64,000 bases of DNA from Diatrype stigma (GCA_022225965.2 JAKJXP020000074.1:1-64000), one strand, 5' to 3'; numbered from the stretch's first letter, positions 10,609-23,000 are shown. Program-made: numbers and translations. The notes: generated by a model not told the origin, from the letters alone.

Positions 10609-11957
10609 CTAATCTTGTTGAGGTGGTTCTTCTGCAATCGCGTCTTGGAAGATATGACCACAATCGCAGCACACATAGAAAAGTTTCTGTCCAGGACATA
10701 TATCAGCCACATAGCCCTTGATCTTACCACCGCGTACGTAGAGCAACTCAAAGCGGTGGATGTGTGCGTGCGTGTGAATTTGTATGCAGTTAGAGGCAGG
10801 GGCTGGGGGTAACAAACCATTCCAGTTTCTGCGCTTCTCTGCTGAGACTGGAAGAATACGGCTTCCTTATAGTTGCAGACAGGACAGTCCTTGGTTTTCC
10901 GCGGGAGCTATATGGGTTGAAAAAGGTTCAACGTCAGCACCAGGTTCAGCAAACGAGAGTAGATACAATACATGCTCCCCAAAGCTGGGTGCCCTGAGCT
11001 GAGAGAAGAGGGGGGGTCCGATGAAAGCCCTCCCCGTTGCGCTGGTGGCCTAGCTGTCTGCCTGATGATAAAAATGCTGTACCGATATATGATATCATGC
11101 CTGCCTGCCTAATCCGGTGCTACATGGCCCTGCTACAAATCAAGGGGCTGCCCGATTCAGAGTCAACGGTTGTGATAGGTCTCGTGACGTCGAGATAACG
11201 CATTGAGGCGTGCGCGGCCCCACGAAGCCGTGGATAGATCCATTTCTGGCTTCACGTAGCGATGGCATCAAAACAGCTCGTAGGTATACTCCTCTTGGTC
11301 GATCCCCAGAGCTTCAGGAGGATCAGCATCGGGGTTGACGGCGACATCCATGGACAGGTACTGGGCAATGCCATCCTGCGAAAGATGTGGCATATTAAAC
11401 CCTTTGCAGGAGGCAAACCTGGCATCCCAGGCGTCCCTTCCGTCGGCGTCCATGGCGTTGAAGTAGCTGGCTTGTCGGATGTAGTCTAGGGCCTTGGAAG
11501 CGGCGAAGTCCGGGTGGAACATAACGTAGTGGTTGTAGTCCTCGACCGATGCAGGGTCCTGGCAGCGGTTGCAGTGGAGCAGGGTGACGCCGCACCTCAG
11601 GCAGACAGCTAGGCTACGCTCGGCAGTCTCGACTGCTTCAGGGGCCTCCGGGGCAGGGTTAAATGATGAAAAGTGGTGGTGGTGGTTACGAACCGTAGGG
11701 TCCGAGCCGACGTCCTGGGTCACGCCGGCCGTCTCGCCGGCAGCGTTGTTGGCCACGTAGCGGAATACGCATGTCGACGTGGCCTCTTCCGTAAACTGGC
11801 ACGTGCGGCAGGTGAACTGCAGCTTGTGGGAGTCCTCGTCTTCCTTGGGGTACAGCATGTTGGCGCATTCCGAGCAGAAGCGGAACGTGATCTGCTCAAG
11901 GTTCTTCTTGGCGTCGTCACCTTCGGCGGTTGTAGAGTTGGCGCTAGGTGAGGCCAT
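10609..11957 (-). CDS. RPB9: DNA-directed RNA polymerase II subunit RPB9
   Basis: Exons 11957-11694 (88 codons), 10907-10818 (30 codons) and 10686-10609 join in phase 0 twice, giving about 143 residues. RPB9 sits at the Pol II jaw and contributes to transcript fidelity and proofreading. The first zinc ribbon has C28, C31, C50 and C53 (FCSEC, then FTCRTC). Exon 1 ends at GSDPT and exon 2 begins LPRKTKDCPVC, as in other fungal RPB9. The TFIIS-like second ribbon has C96, C99, C124 and C127 (CPVC, QSQQRSAETGM, then YVCCDCGHIF). Introns are 786 nt (GTTCGT; CATATAG) and 131 nt (GTTTGT; GGACAG). The first intron is unusually long for this genome because it contains a second coding block, described next. 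Confidence 0.92.
11268..11957 (-). CDS. Alternative RPB9-locus product: first zinc ribbon plus novel 141-residue tail
   Basis: If the 11693 donor is not used, the RPB9 frame continues without a stop to 11268, giving 229 residues. The extension (residues 89-229) has strongly GC-biased third positions like real exons. It contains a four-cysteine pattern CLRCG..HCNRC (C119, C122, C129, C132), then a conserved-looking helical stretch (FHPDFAASKALDYIRQ, DAWDARF) and an acidic end. I do not recognise the domain. It would replace the TFIIS-like ribbon with a different zinc-binding-like tail. It could be an alternative terminal exon, a nested gene spliced to the shared exon 1, or a remnant. A short intron (GTTCGT..GAAGCAG, about 63 nt) could also remove the HHHH-rich linker. 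Seen: open frame and composition. Inferred: expression. Confidence 0.5.
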   Translation of the reverse strand: MASPSANSTTAEGDDAKKNLEQITFRFCSECANMLYPKEDEDSHKLQFTCRTCQFTEEATSTCVFRYVANNAAGETAGVTQDVGSDPTVRNHHHHFSSFNPAPEAPEAVETAERSLAVCLRCGVTLLHCNRCQDPASVEDYNHYVMFHPDFAASKALDYIRQASYFNAMDADGRDAWDARFASCKGFNMPHLSQDGIAQYLSMDVAVNPDADPPEALGIDQEEYTYELF

Positions 11958-13871
11958 CGTGAAGGGTCGAAGCTGGAGTGGTGGGTTGACAAGCAGCAGT
12001 GGTGAGATGGTGAGATGGGACGATGTTGTATTTATTGTACGAAGGTCGAAATTCCAGATACTCAGAATTCAGAATGTCGGAAACGGATAGTTGGACTCCA
12101 CAGCTGAGAATGATTATGGAATAAATAGAGTGGGGTATATGCTGACCCAAAATACGCGGTGTCTCAACTTGTGTGCTCTATCGTGTTATGGCCAGTAGTC
12201 TGTCTCGATATGTTAGGCCGAGAAAGGACCAGGACCGTCGAGTTTATTGGAGATAGTCTGATGAAGGTTATGATGAAGGTGGTGACAAAGGTTCAACCGA
12301 ACCGTAGGAATCCAGGATTTAGATACCTACAATAGCTGAGTACCGTTGGTGGTAGGCGGGTAGGTAGGCAACACGTAGGGATGTAGGTTTGATGGTTTGA
12401 GACTAACTGGATGACTAGCAAGACTAGACTGACAGGCGGTAGATGGGGGTTTGGGTGGGATGCTGGTGTTGGTGGCGAAGGAGTTTAGAAATAGAAAAAG
12501 CTCAAGCTCAAGAGTGTAAAATGGGAAAACCACCTGGCACTTCCACTCTCTAGTAATTGCAGCTTTGGGTTTCCATCCACAACAGCCACTTCAAAGAGCT
12601 GCTGCACTGAATGAACCTCATGGCACGAGTTAGCTGTTTTAGTGGGCACACACAATAGGCACTCAGGCACTGCATATACATACCTACATACAGCATACCG
12701 TACCTACCTAGGTACATCACAGCAAGGCAAACTCAAGTACATTACCTATAGTAGGTGGTATATCAGTACTGCCTCCAGATGCTGATTTTTATTTTATTGT
12801 TGCAATTATGTACACACTGTACAATATATGTCTGTGCATGCACAAATGGTAAGTGAATTAGTTATCACATGGAAGTGGTTTGGTCATTTGCCAACGTTGT
12901 ATTGTACAACACCTACAACGGCACCTGGGTAGCTACGGTAGGTACATGTATGTCAGTTGTATGTAGGGGCTCAAGCTGAACTGAAAACGTTCCTTACTTA
13001 GCGTACTTTACAATACATACATGGTATCACATCGGGCTGTGCCAATAGAAATTTACGTAGAAAGGTGTACTACATATCGAGGTTGAAATGGTTCTTTATG
13101 CCATTATTGCTTAAGGTTCCGAGGAACTGGACGTTTATCTTATAATGACATATATTTGTTTCAAGCACTTAGGTGACTATGTAAAAAATATCACAAATGT
13201 TGCCATGATCCATATTGTATTTCATAGGTACTTACTGTGCAGTTGTCTGCTTTACACATCATCACGGTCACGTTGGTACCTAATTAGGTAGCCACCTGCT
13301 CCTCTACGACCCTACCAATGTACGAAGTGTATGTGCATACATACAAAGTACATGCATACCCATGGGCCATTACCCAGTAATATCGGAGCCGGCACCCCGC
13401 GTTTCAAGGCTCCTGCCCCGCTTCGACCTGGCAACCTGGCAACCTGGCAACCCCGGCAACCTCGTGATCTATTTTCTCGGATTATTAACGCCTATCCCCC
13501 TAATCGGGAACTGACCTACCGGTAGCTTGTAAGGTAGGCGTGGATGACGTGCATTTTCTTGTTCTTCACCTTGACATTGTCTTAGGTCCCAGCTTGACGG
13601 TCCGTCTTTTGATTGAGCTTCAGCAATTGCCATCTCTACGTACCTTCCACCCTGCCTTGCGTACCTAGTCACCTCCAGGGCTTCCATTCTATCCCATTCC
13701 ATTCTCTTGTCACCCATTATCTAGACCGACCTGCCTGCCTACCTACCATTCTAGATACATAGACAGTCTTCGCAAGACGTGCACTGGCAATTGATTCTCC
13801 AGGTCTGAAAGGTGTAAAGACTACCCACTATTTCCGGTCTACCAGCACAGCTTGTCTAGCACCTTATCATT
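11958..13871. other. Intergenic, CCTACC/GGTAGG-rich
   Basis: About 1.9 kb of divergent promoter between RPB9 and PIN1. No gene seen. It contains many ACCTACCT/AGGTAGGT runs and GTACCTAGGTAC-like palindromes and, at 13434-13455, three copies of CCTGGCAA in a row. Confidence 0.5.
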
Positions 13872-14576
13872 ATGGTAAGTTGATGTATTGCGAGTATCCA
13901 TGATTCCGCGGTGGCTGCGCTCGTACTTTCCAGCTGCGCAAAAAACGTGGAGAGGGAAAAAGAAAAGTAAGAAACAAGGCTGACGTACGGAACCGCCCGA
14001 CTGCCACAGGATGAAACCGGGCTCCCCGCAGGCTGGGAAGTGCGCCACAGCAACTCCAAGAACCTGCCGTACTACTTCAACGCGGTCGAGAAGGTGTCGC
14101 GCTGGGAGCCGCCGACGGGGACGGACACGGAGCGGCTGAAGAAATACATGGGGCAGCACCACTCGGGCAGCGCGGGGGCGGGCGGGGCGGCCGGGCTGGC
14201 GGTGTCGACGACGGCGTCGGCGGCGGCGGCGCGGCCCGAGGGCAAGATCCGCGCGGCGCACCTGCTGGTGAAGCACCGCGACAGCCGGCGGCCGGCGAGC
14301 TGGCGCGAGGCCGCCATCACGCGCTCCAAGGACGAGGCGCGCGAGATCCTGCGCGAGCACGAGCAGAAGATCCGGTCGGGCGCCGCCTCCCTCGGCGACC
14401 TCGCCACCACCGAGAGCGACTGCAGCTCCGCCCGCAAGCGCGGCGACCTCGGCTACTTCGGCAAGGGCGACATGCAGAAGGAGTTCGAGGAGGCCTCCTT
14501 CGCCCTCCAGCCGGGCCAAATGAGCGGCATCGTCGAGACCGCGAGCGGCCTGCACCTGATCGAGAGGCTGGAGTGA
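13872..14576 (+). CDS. PIN1: Peptidyl-prolyl cis-trans isomerase PIN1/ESS1 (parvulin)
   Basis: The enzyme isomerises phospho-Ser/Thr-Pro bonds, notably in the Pol II C-terminal domain. Exon 1 codes only for the start codon (13872-13874); the intron runs 13875-14009 (GTAAGT; GCCACAG) and exon 2 is 14010-14576, giving 189 residues. A TAG lies in frame just upstream of the ATG, and the ATG inside exon 2 is in the wrong frame, so the one-codon exon is forced. The WW domain has W10 and W33 (LPAGWEVRHSNSKNLPYYFN, then SRWEPP). A Ser/Ala/Gly linker (about 48-78) leads to the rotamase domain: IRAAHLLVKHRDSRRPASW, then GDLGYFGKGDMQKEFEEASF and SGLHLIERLE. A TGG-repeat follows at 14602-14622 in the 3' flank. 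Confidence 0.95.
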
Positions 14577-17039
14577 AAAAAATGAGAAAGCGGAGGGCAA
14601 GGTGGTGGTGGTGGTGGTGGTGGTCGCGGCAGTGATGGAAAGGGGATGGAGGCAGAGTAAAAGAGGTGCGGGGAGACAATGGGAATGGGACACATACGAA
14701 AAGATCATGACAAAAACCAGCAGAAGAACGAAAACAAAAGACACCTCTACACCATCATCGACACGCTTGCTCTTCTCATCTTCATACCTTGAGTGGCTGA
14801 TCATGCAATTGGGTGAAAAAAGCAGAAACATAATACATGAACTAAACACACATGCTGGGTCGAGAATCTGCGTGTAGATAATCGGCTGGATCTGGCTCGG
14901 ATCCCGGCACGAGCTACGATAATAGCGACGTAAGGTCTCTGGGTTTAATACGAACAATTGCTATACTGAGCGTACACTGCTATGGGAATAAGAATAGCAT
15001 CTCACAACCGCTGTGTTTCTACTAAGTAGGCCACGTATCCAACTGCCCGCCTCCTATCTAGGGTTACTTATTATACCATGAATGTAAGGAGTCATGTACT
15101 TGTCAGGGCCATGACTTATAGACTCGAGCTATCTAGCTCTGTTTTCATCCTGTCAATGAACCCGTGACAGACCATGGGCGACTAGCTGATCGTAATGTGA
15201 CGGAATATGGTCGCTCCTCGACAACTGTATACCGATACACGCAACACGGTAGGTTGATCGCTAACGCCCCCCGCCCGAGATGTATCAATTTGGATCATTC
15301 TCTCGGCCGGCCTTCCCCCCTGCACTGGCCCTGGAGCTGAAGTAAACAGCTAGGAGGTATGTGTGGTCGCCACGGCGGTTTAGAGAGCTTACTGTACGTT
15401 AAAGCGTTGATAGATTGTCAAGGGTCCGGGCGATTGTCCAAAGTCGTTCCCAAGATTGCTCCCATGAGAATGGCATGCGCTTGTGTATTGATTCCTTCGT
15501 AGCAAAATAATGCCGATACGCCCACAGGCTAATCTGAAACGCTCACCCGGGGAGGGAAAGACAGCATGCTAAGTCGTGAAAGACACGAGCCGATCTCCCC
15601 CCGTCCTCCCTCGCCCTCTTTCCTATTACCCCTAGTTCGGCACTCCAAGTAGCATATCTCTTTTTGCAACGAGCATCAACGGCTAGATCTTTCCCTCCCT
15701 TCCCTGCTTTCTGCATCGGCATCTGCGTGCCGTGATAGGCTTATGCTGTGCGTCGCCGGCAAAACCACCCGGGCCCGTGGACCTGGAACATCTCTCTATC
15801 ATGGTTCGTTTCCAGATAATCAGGTGATACTGGGTGCAGCAGCTTGCCCTCCCGGCCACCACTCGACGAATGCACCTTAGACTACTTAGCCTCTGGTACC
15901 TGCGAGCTATATATAACCGCTTGTCCAAAAGCGGCGCGGCCGTTAGCCTAGAAAGGGGGGCTTTTCGTGTTTAGATAGCAAGGTCGGTGGCGACGAGGTA
16001 AAGCTAAGCTTGGCTCCGTGCTACGTTTCCTTCTTGCATGCAAATAGTAACCATCATCTAGCTGCCCCCATCACCCCATCTTCGTAGACCTTATGGTTTC
16101 ATGGGATTTGAGAACATGTGATAGCCGCGGGTGCGAATAACACTATATACGAAAATAGCCTCAAGAGGCTATTCCGGTCAGTTACCAGGCACACAGATGA
16201 CTAAGTAGTCTAGTGCTTGTACATCGCAGCACGTATGTAGTGGTAAGATAGGGTGGCAGCGTAACACACCTTAGGGAGAAGCTAATTTTGACAAATCGTA
16301 TGGCAGGCTCTTGTGTGATGCTTCCAATCTAAGCCCACGCCTCACCCGCCCCCCTTGTTCTCAGCCTCGATATGGTGACAAAGGTTAGTGGTTCTCGATC
16401 GTGCCCTTCGACAGTGGAGAGAAGAGGAAGAAAATAGAGGGCGTCGTCGTGATATCTCGCCACAACTGTGGAACGCCTACCGACTTAGCATCTGTGCACA
16501 GTGGAACGCGCTCGAGAGACCCTATCCTGAACATGATGAGACTCCAGTGAGGGCGTTGTCAGTTGCCATCCCCTATTAGACAAGGACAAGGAGAGTAGCT
16601 GAACAAGTTAGGTTAGCGGGATATTACCGAGGTTTGTTCGGTGATCGGGGACAAATTTCTTGATGGCATACACGCACAAAGTTCATGGTGTTGCGTTTCG
16701 CTTTCAGATTCGTACGTACGATGACGACACATTTACAAAGTTGACATTGCTATTCCAAGGCCCGCTTGACGTTGCAGTTTGACACAGATCTTTGTATTCT
16801 AACAATCACCAGATTACACTGAGTCTACCACGCCCAGTGTGACATCCAGGCTCCATCATATGTCGTGATAGTACCGTGTCTGTAGGAAGGGGGGCGGGGA
16901 AGGGGGGGAGCCAGTTCCTGGTCCCATCGTGTTCTATTGCGTCATATCATCGCACATTCATCGTTTGTTCATACCGTCATTACCATCGCTGTCGTGGGTT
17001 TGCTGGCTGGATACCCCTCTGGCCCTACTGGTCGCTTCC
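14577..17039. other. Long intergenic region with a perfect hairpin
   Basis: About 2.5 kb without a supportable gene. A perfect 9-bp inverted repeat with a 2-nt loop lies at 16154-16173 (AATAGCCTC/GAGGCTATT). G/C homopolymer-rich patches flank it (about 15,270-15,310 and 16,890-16,905). Confidence 0.5.
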
Positions 17040-18778
17040 TTATCTAGTGGCGAGACGCATTAGGAGGTCCGATACGCCCGGGAGGGCCGTGAGTGCGACT
17101 ATCAGCCCACCGAAAATACTCATCGAGAGGGCCGAGTAGGCGACGGCTGTCGAGTCACGTTCGATCAAATGAGCGGTTCCCAATGCCGCGGCATTTATCC
17201 CTATCGTCACACCAGCAGCTAGTAGCTTTGATTCTTCTCTAAGGCTTTTGTTGTTTTGGTACTGTGGACAGTAGTCGGACGGGGCGGCTTTCTCTGTATC
17301 TATACTGCTGTTTCCGGGCCCCAATCGTGCGGGGAGCATGCGGTCGTCGATCCGGAAGAAGTTTAACATGAAGTTGCCGAACATCTGGAACGACATGCCG
17401 CTACAGATACATAGCGCGCTCATTAGTGTTGTGCTTCCGTTGATCTTTTGGATTGCCGGGACGCCCAGTGCTATTGTGACGGACTTGGCAGCGAATGCCA
17501 ACGCCTCTTCTGCTTCTAGTCCCATAGCCCGAGCGAGCGTGACGTTCAGAAACACACTGATTGTTGCCATAAACAAGCAGGTCGATACAACCGCGAAGAA
17601 ACTGGCAGCAAGTTCTCGGCGATTTTCAAACATCTTCATCCCCAGGCAAAATATCCCAGCATCCAAAATCACACAGGCAAGGTCACCTGTACCCACATAG
17701 CGTCTGAGGCCCTGATCTTCAGTGATGTGGGTGAGTGCTTCTGCCAAGGTGCTATTCCTCCGGAAGTCTTCTATGACCTGATCGATGGTTGTCCTAGTGA
17801 GGAGGGTCTTGATCCAGAAATAGATTGTGCCAAAACCGGCAGTGAGCAAAACGGGATTAGCCAGTATGACGAGGGTGGAGCGGGTCCCTGGATAGCGAAG
17901 GAGGCGTTTTGAAGCCTTCAATGATCTCAGAAGTTGATGGCAGCACACCCATACAAATGTGAAGTAGAACGACTCGAATGGAGTATCGAATCCCGTGGCC
18001 AAGTAGATGGGAAACCCAACTATCAAGAGCAGAAAACCGCAGATCCATATCGGGAGAGTATGGATGAAAGTAACTAGTAGCTGATGAATCGCAGTAGGTG
18101 GTGAGGTTTCGACAGAAGCAGTCGGACCGTCACGAGCAAACAGGCCACTGAGCTGCGTCAAATCTGAGTTTTGCCGAGTAGGTTTCTGGGTTACCGGTGC
18201 CAACCAGCTTTCCCGGGGGCGGGGCCATGATTCATGATGGATACGCTCGAGTTCGTGGAGCCGTTGGGTTGTGCCCCGGCATCGTTGCTCGAGTTTGATG
18301 CTGCCGAAAGTAATGAGGTAAGTAGCAACATATGTCACAATAGTGATGATAACTACATGTGTTAATTACATACCAAACAACTAGCTATACGTGGATACTC
18401 ACCGAACACCGCTGCTATTTTGGGAGCATCTAGCGGTTCAGATATATGGTCCCGATTGAGCATAACAAACGGCGCAACGAAACCAAGAGACATGTGTCTC
18501 CCGATAAAGTCGGTTGGGCCCTGCAAGTGTGCACTGTAGAATGGTGCCACACCACCATGGATGCGATTGGCGGCGCTCATGAAGAAGAAAACGGCCATCA
18601 TGACGAACATCGATGCTGGTAAGTCAACATGGCGCCGGTCTAGAGCCATCTGGATAGGGATGATAACAAGCTGGTTCAGCACAACCAACAGCATCCCAAT
18701 GCTGAAGTCTCGGTATCGCTTGGCAGTTGATGGCTCTCGAATGCTCTTGCAAAGTTGTTGGAGGATAGTTGTTTTCAT
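17040..18778 (-). CDS. LrgB-family multi-pass membrane protein
   Basis: Exon 1 is 18778-18403 and exon 2 is 18352-17040, joined by a 50-nt phase-1 intron (GTGAGT; CATGTAG), giving about 562 residues. I chose the first ATG in frame, at 18778. Several hydrophobic segments occupy both halves. The C-terminal half carries the LrgB-type signature GTGDLACVILDAGIFCLGMKMF (in two parts here: GTGDLACVI, then LDAGIFCLGMKMF) followed by SVTIALGVPAIQKINGS, which is the conserved SVTtPiA-type motif of LrgB. Bacterial LrgB works with the holin-like LrgA; the plant homologue PLGG1 is a plastid glycolate/glycerate transporter, and fungi have similar two-part proteins. The substrate here is unknown. The divergent 2.2-kb upstream region has no neighbouring partner gene. 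Confidence 0.8.
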
Positions 18779-20992
18779 GTTCAATTAGCTAGTAGTACAG
18801 ACCTCCAACGGAGACGAGAGACATGCAGAGGTCGGATAGAGAAGGGGGGTTGATGTCTTGAAGCAATAACGAACCGAGACAACTTCGCTGGGACCTTTTT
18901 TAATCTTTTCAAGATATAGGGGCGCGGGTTTCTCTGTTTGTTTATAAATGGAAAAAGTCCAGATAGCAGCGGCAAATGCGGACCATAGATGTTGCCATCC
19001 CTACACCAGTGCTTGGAACGATCACATCGTAGGAAGGTCCTATCCACATACAATCCCATACGTAGGGCGGGAAAAGAGAACCGGGAGGAAACCCGAAGCA
19101 ACTGACGAATAGAGTCTCTCCGCGGTCGGATCAGATAAGGAGGAGCTTTATTCACGACGTCTCACACGTCTGGACTAGATATGTGAGCAAGGGGTGGAAT
19201 CTCGTTGAGTACGACAAGAACGATAATGCTTAATGGGGGCCTACAGAGTACAAACAAGATAACGACCAAGACACGACGGTGTTTCCCATTTGGCCGTTGG
19301 GTCAGTAACCGTTATGTCTCGAGATTGCGGTACACTGAGTTGTTGTCAACCCCTAACCTCGCGATTGCGACAGGGAAGGGTTTTTCCCAAACGGATGCGG
19401 CCCTGCGGCATAACGCAGCAAGATATGCGTCAGCGATGCAAACGCTTGGCCCGTTCCGCAGCATCGCCAAAGTCCCGGCTCCGGGATGTGGAAATTGAGA
19501 TATCCAGATGGTTGTCGTAACATAATCTCTTGACACAACATTGAGGGATTATGACATTGGGGCCAGTTAGGGCGATGGGAGTTCTAGCCTGACCAAGCCA
19601 GAACATCACGATTGGTGCATCTAACTATGTCATGAGCAAGCCTTCATTGCCCGTGTTCGAAAATAGAGCTGAGCGCTCACATGGAGCAAGTGCCCCATTG
19701 TACCGTTTTGGGGGCGTGGATTGACCGCTGGATCACCGGTCGTACAGTACAATCTGGCTGCAGGCCACTAAGCAACGTTCTGTGTCCTGATGCAAACACG
19801 TCGTATAAGACACAGCAGCGGCAAAGCGAACGGCCGACATGATCGAATAGTGCAATTGCCAATTGTAGGTAGCGGTTTAGCCTTTAGCAGAGCATTGTCG
19901 GAGGTAACATTAAGTCTATTCCAAGGGGGCCGAGGTTCTTTGTAGTAACATTTCTAGTCCGGATGAGATTAATTATGTAGGTATGATGTAAATATGATGA
20001 CTATGCTGATAAGTACGATTGGTCGAGGCGGGAGTAAGTAGCAGGAATGGCATGCTGGGTGATCAGTGTTCAAGCTTCTTAATCAGCGCCTCAGAAGTCT
20101 GCCTCTATTACCTAGGTACTCTTGCTGCAGCCCTACGACCACTTGCAGCGCCAATGTTACAAGCCAATGGACCCCCAATCACGTCCATTCGCGCTTGTCC
20201 TCTTGCATGAAGAGGCTTTCCACTTACAACATTGCACCAATGCGCCTGCCTGACTGGCTACCTAATTACTAGGTGTTGTAAGGCTTTATTGTAAGCTGTT
20301 ATTGTACATACCTGCACAGCATTCAAGCAAGACCTACTACACCTGAACACTTGTGTCCGTTAATATGTTGCTCGATATGGTTATGCAGCTCCTGAGAAAT
20401 CCGAGGCCGGTGAAAAGGTTCTGACCAGGACCCCGTGGCTGCCTTCAAAGGTTAATTTACGCGTCTACTTTATCCCAATGTAGCTTGAGGTTCTAGGTGC
20501 TGACACTATTTCCTCACGACGTCATCCCCGGGGCCAGAGGTATTAATTATATGGTCTTATCGTTATCGGGAATGGTTATGACGATAACCGCATCCGTACC
20601 ATACATAGATATGCACGTAGATCTCACAATCAGCATTTGACTCCACAGTCCAGCTTGGCCCAGCTCAGGGCTCAGGGACACCGGACATGCTAGCAATAGC
20701 GCTAATAGCACCGCAGCAACGCTAACAGCAACGCTAACAGCAACGCTAACAGCAACGCTAACAGCAACGCTAACAGCAACGCTAGGGCAATCACTAGCGT
20801 GCCTACCTCCAGATGCCCACTACATGTTTATCGGTACGTAGTTATCTCTTCTAAACAACCTGACCTTCAAGGTTGAACATTGAATTCAATTCCGAATTCA
20901 CAATCACAACAAAAGAAAGAACGAACCACTTCACGGCCACAACCTCTGGTCACCTGCCGTTTGAATCCTGGTCTCGACAAGGGCCAGACAAG
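18779..20992. other. Divergent intergenic region with a 12-bp minisatellite
   Basis: I see no gene here. Frames at 18781-19155 and 19205-19541 lack motifs. The distal third holds the GCTAACAGCAAC minisatellite listed separately. Confidence 0.5.
20721..20784 (+). repeat. 12-bp tandem repeat GCTAACAGCAAC, 5.3 copies
   Basis: Five identical units and a partial one, with degenerate units just upstream (GCTAATAGCACC, about 20,700-20,720). It lies about 210 bp upstream of the start codon of the 20,993 gene, in its promoter. Confidence 0.9.
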
Positions 20993-23000
20993 ATGACGTC
21001 TGTTCCCTTGAGCTTCAAACGCAGGCGCGTTGTCAACATCTTGAACAATGTTCTTGGTGTTCCTACCGCCGCCGACCGAAGTCGCCTTCTAGCCCTCATT
21101 GCTAGCGATGGGGAGGTCGAAGAGAGTGTCGCAAAGATAGAGGATCTTTGCTCGGGATCCCTAGGATCATATACCTCGGATGAACTCCAAACGTAAGTGT
21201 TCTCTGCATTTTGCTGGGTACCTAGGTATGATATAGTGGCTCACAACTCAAGCTAGTGCTGGCAAGCTGAGACTGGGCGGTGTCGGAGCTGATGGCTCTC
21301 TTACCTCAGTAGACTCCTGGGGCAAGTTGATGCAACTCTCATGGAAAGGTGACGACTTAGATGAGGCTCTACGGGCCTTGATCGACCACAACATTGAGTG
21401 TGGCAAGATCATTACTGCCTTCAGGGCACAAGCTTCCCGATATCTGGGCAGCAATGAAAAGCTCTCTGAGACATCGATTACACGCCATAACACCCTAAAG
21501 AACAAGGTCGCGATGTCTCGAGCTTCGTGCGCTGATTCAGAGAAGATGGTATGTGGATTAAGCTACAGTCTTCAGTACACGGTGCTAACAATGTGGTACT
21601 AGCTACAAGTACTCAAAGGCCGGTTCAAAGACAGCTTTAGTCTTCCCGAGCTTAACAAGAAAGTAGTACAGATGGCTTTTGACCATCCAGGAAGCAACAC
21701 GGACATTTTTGACAAACTAGATCAGCGAGAGCTCTTTGATGAGTGGACTAGTCCCTATGATCACATCCTGACGAAGCTCCAAGTGTTGGGGGCAGAACTG
21801 AAGTACAATGATGAGGGGGATAATGTACTTCTTTCCAATGCACGTCGATGTGCAAGCGAGTCAGTCATGTCTTTCATATTTTAAGGTGGCCGTTGACTTA
21901 CCATGTGTTATAGGGTTGTCTGGTCCTTTTTCTGCCAATGCCGGAGAAGCCTGAGCAACGTGTATCTTGAGGCTTCGATGGTAAAGACAGTGGACGTTGA
22001 CGATGCTCCCACACATGCAAGAGCAATCCAAGAAGAGCGTCGAGCACTTACAGAGGAGATACAGTCCCTGTGGGAAGAAGTTGTGCCTGTGGCGCACATG
22101 GCCGTCGAGAATCAATTTCTCAAGCCTTTCCTGAGAGCAGTCCACGTCAACCAGAGGGATGCAAAGCGAAGAAACGCTACGATGGCCGCCTACGTAAGGC
22201 AATCAGCTGGTACAACGCGGTTTATGAGAGATAGCAGGCTAACACCATCTTAGATTTCGGGTGTGCTGAGATACATGAATCAGCGTCTTCAAGTGTTGAC
22301 GAAACGGATCTACGTACTTGTTCTTCATCATCAGGCTCTATTTGAAGCGTACCAATTCGCATTATCCCTTACTGGGGGACCCTCATTTCATGATCGACCC
22401 CGACCAATATCCCAGCAGCAAGCGGCCACGTACCGCGACGACAGTCCAAGTTCCATCATCACGTTGCTGCAGGATTATCTCGCAACATTTGGCTCAATTC
22501 CCATCGAGATTGAATCGGACCACCCTAAGCGACAGCCGGCAGAACAGGTCGTCACGAAGCTTCAGGAGTTCGTGGCAAGTCGCAATGTGAAGCTCTCGGC
22601 CATGTACGAACAGATGCAGGACCTATTTGAAGCCGCAGCCAGAGCAAACCTCGGGAATGTCGAAATCGGTAGGGCCATCCTTTCTCGGCGTATTGCAGCA
22701 GACGGCAGTTCAGGTATGGATGTCCCGCGGGTCGTCCATAGGGATGAGGAGGCAGAGGAGGCCATCCGTCTCATGGAGGACGAGGTAGAGGTCGTCCGAG
22801 AGCGCTTCCGGCGCCTGGGCCAGACCGGGCCCGCCAACGCACCTGACTTCATCCTCAACGCGTACCTGAAGACTCACAAGCGCCTCTCGGCTAAGCACCT
22901 CGAAGGCTGCCTGAACTCGCAAACTCTTCATTTCTCATGCCCAACCTGCCACGGCTGCACCAAGTTCACGGACTTCATCGAGCGTTGGGGCGATGCGTAA
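20993..23000 (+). CDS. Unassigned coiled-coil protein (591 aa, five exons)
   Basis: Exons 20993-21192, 21257-21548, 21603-21859, 21914-22193 and 22254-23000 join with compatible phases (introns 54-64 nt, each with a CTAAC/CTAG-like 3' end). The product is hydrophilic and mostly helical. Segments of note are SRLLALIASDGEVEESV near the start, LGSNEKLSETSITRHNTLKN at about residues 135-155, ERRALTEEIQSLWEEVVPVA, and a C-terminal half with long charged helices. The last residues contain HFSCPTCHGC. I do not recognise it with confidence; the pattern of short N-terminal helices then long coiled coils recalls HAUS/augmin-type spindle subunits, but this is only a resemblance. No signal peptide or membrane segment is present. 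Confidence 0.7.

Noticed and set aside
11268..11957. RPB9 as a single 229-residue protein
   Set aside because: The canonical second zinc ribbon is present downstream at 10,907-10,609 and joins in phase, so the long frame cannot be the main RPB9 product; it is kept only as an alternative.
13839..14957. 372-codon minus-strand frame over PIN1
   Set aside because: Low-complexity antisense shadow of a GC-rich exon; PIN1 on the plus strand is unambiguous.
16388..16579. 63-codon plus-strand frame
   Set aside because: Isolated, without motif or neighbours.
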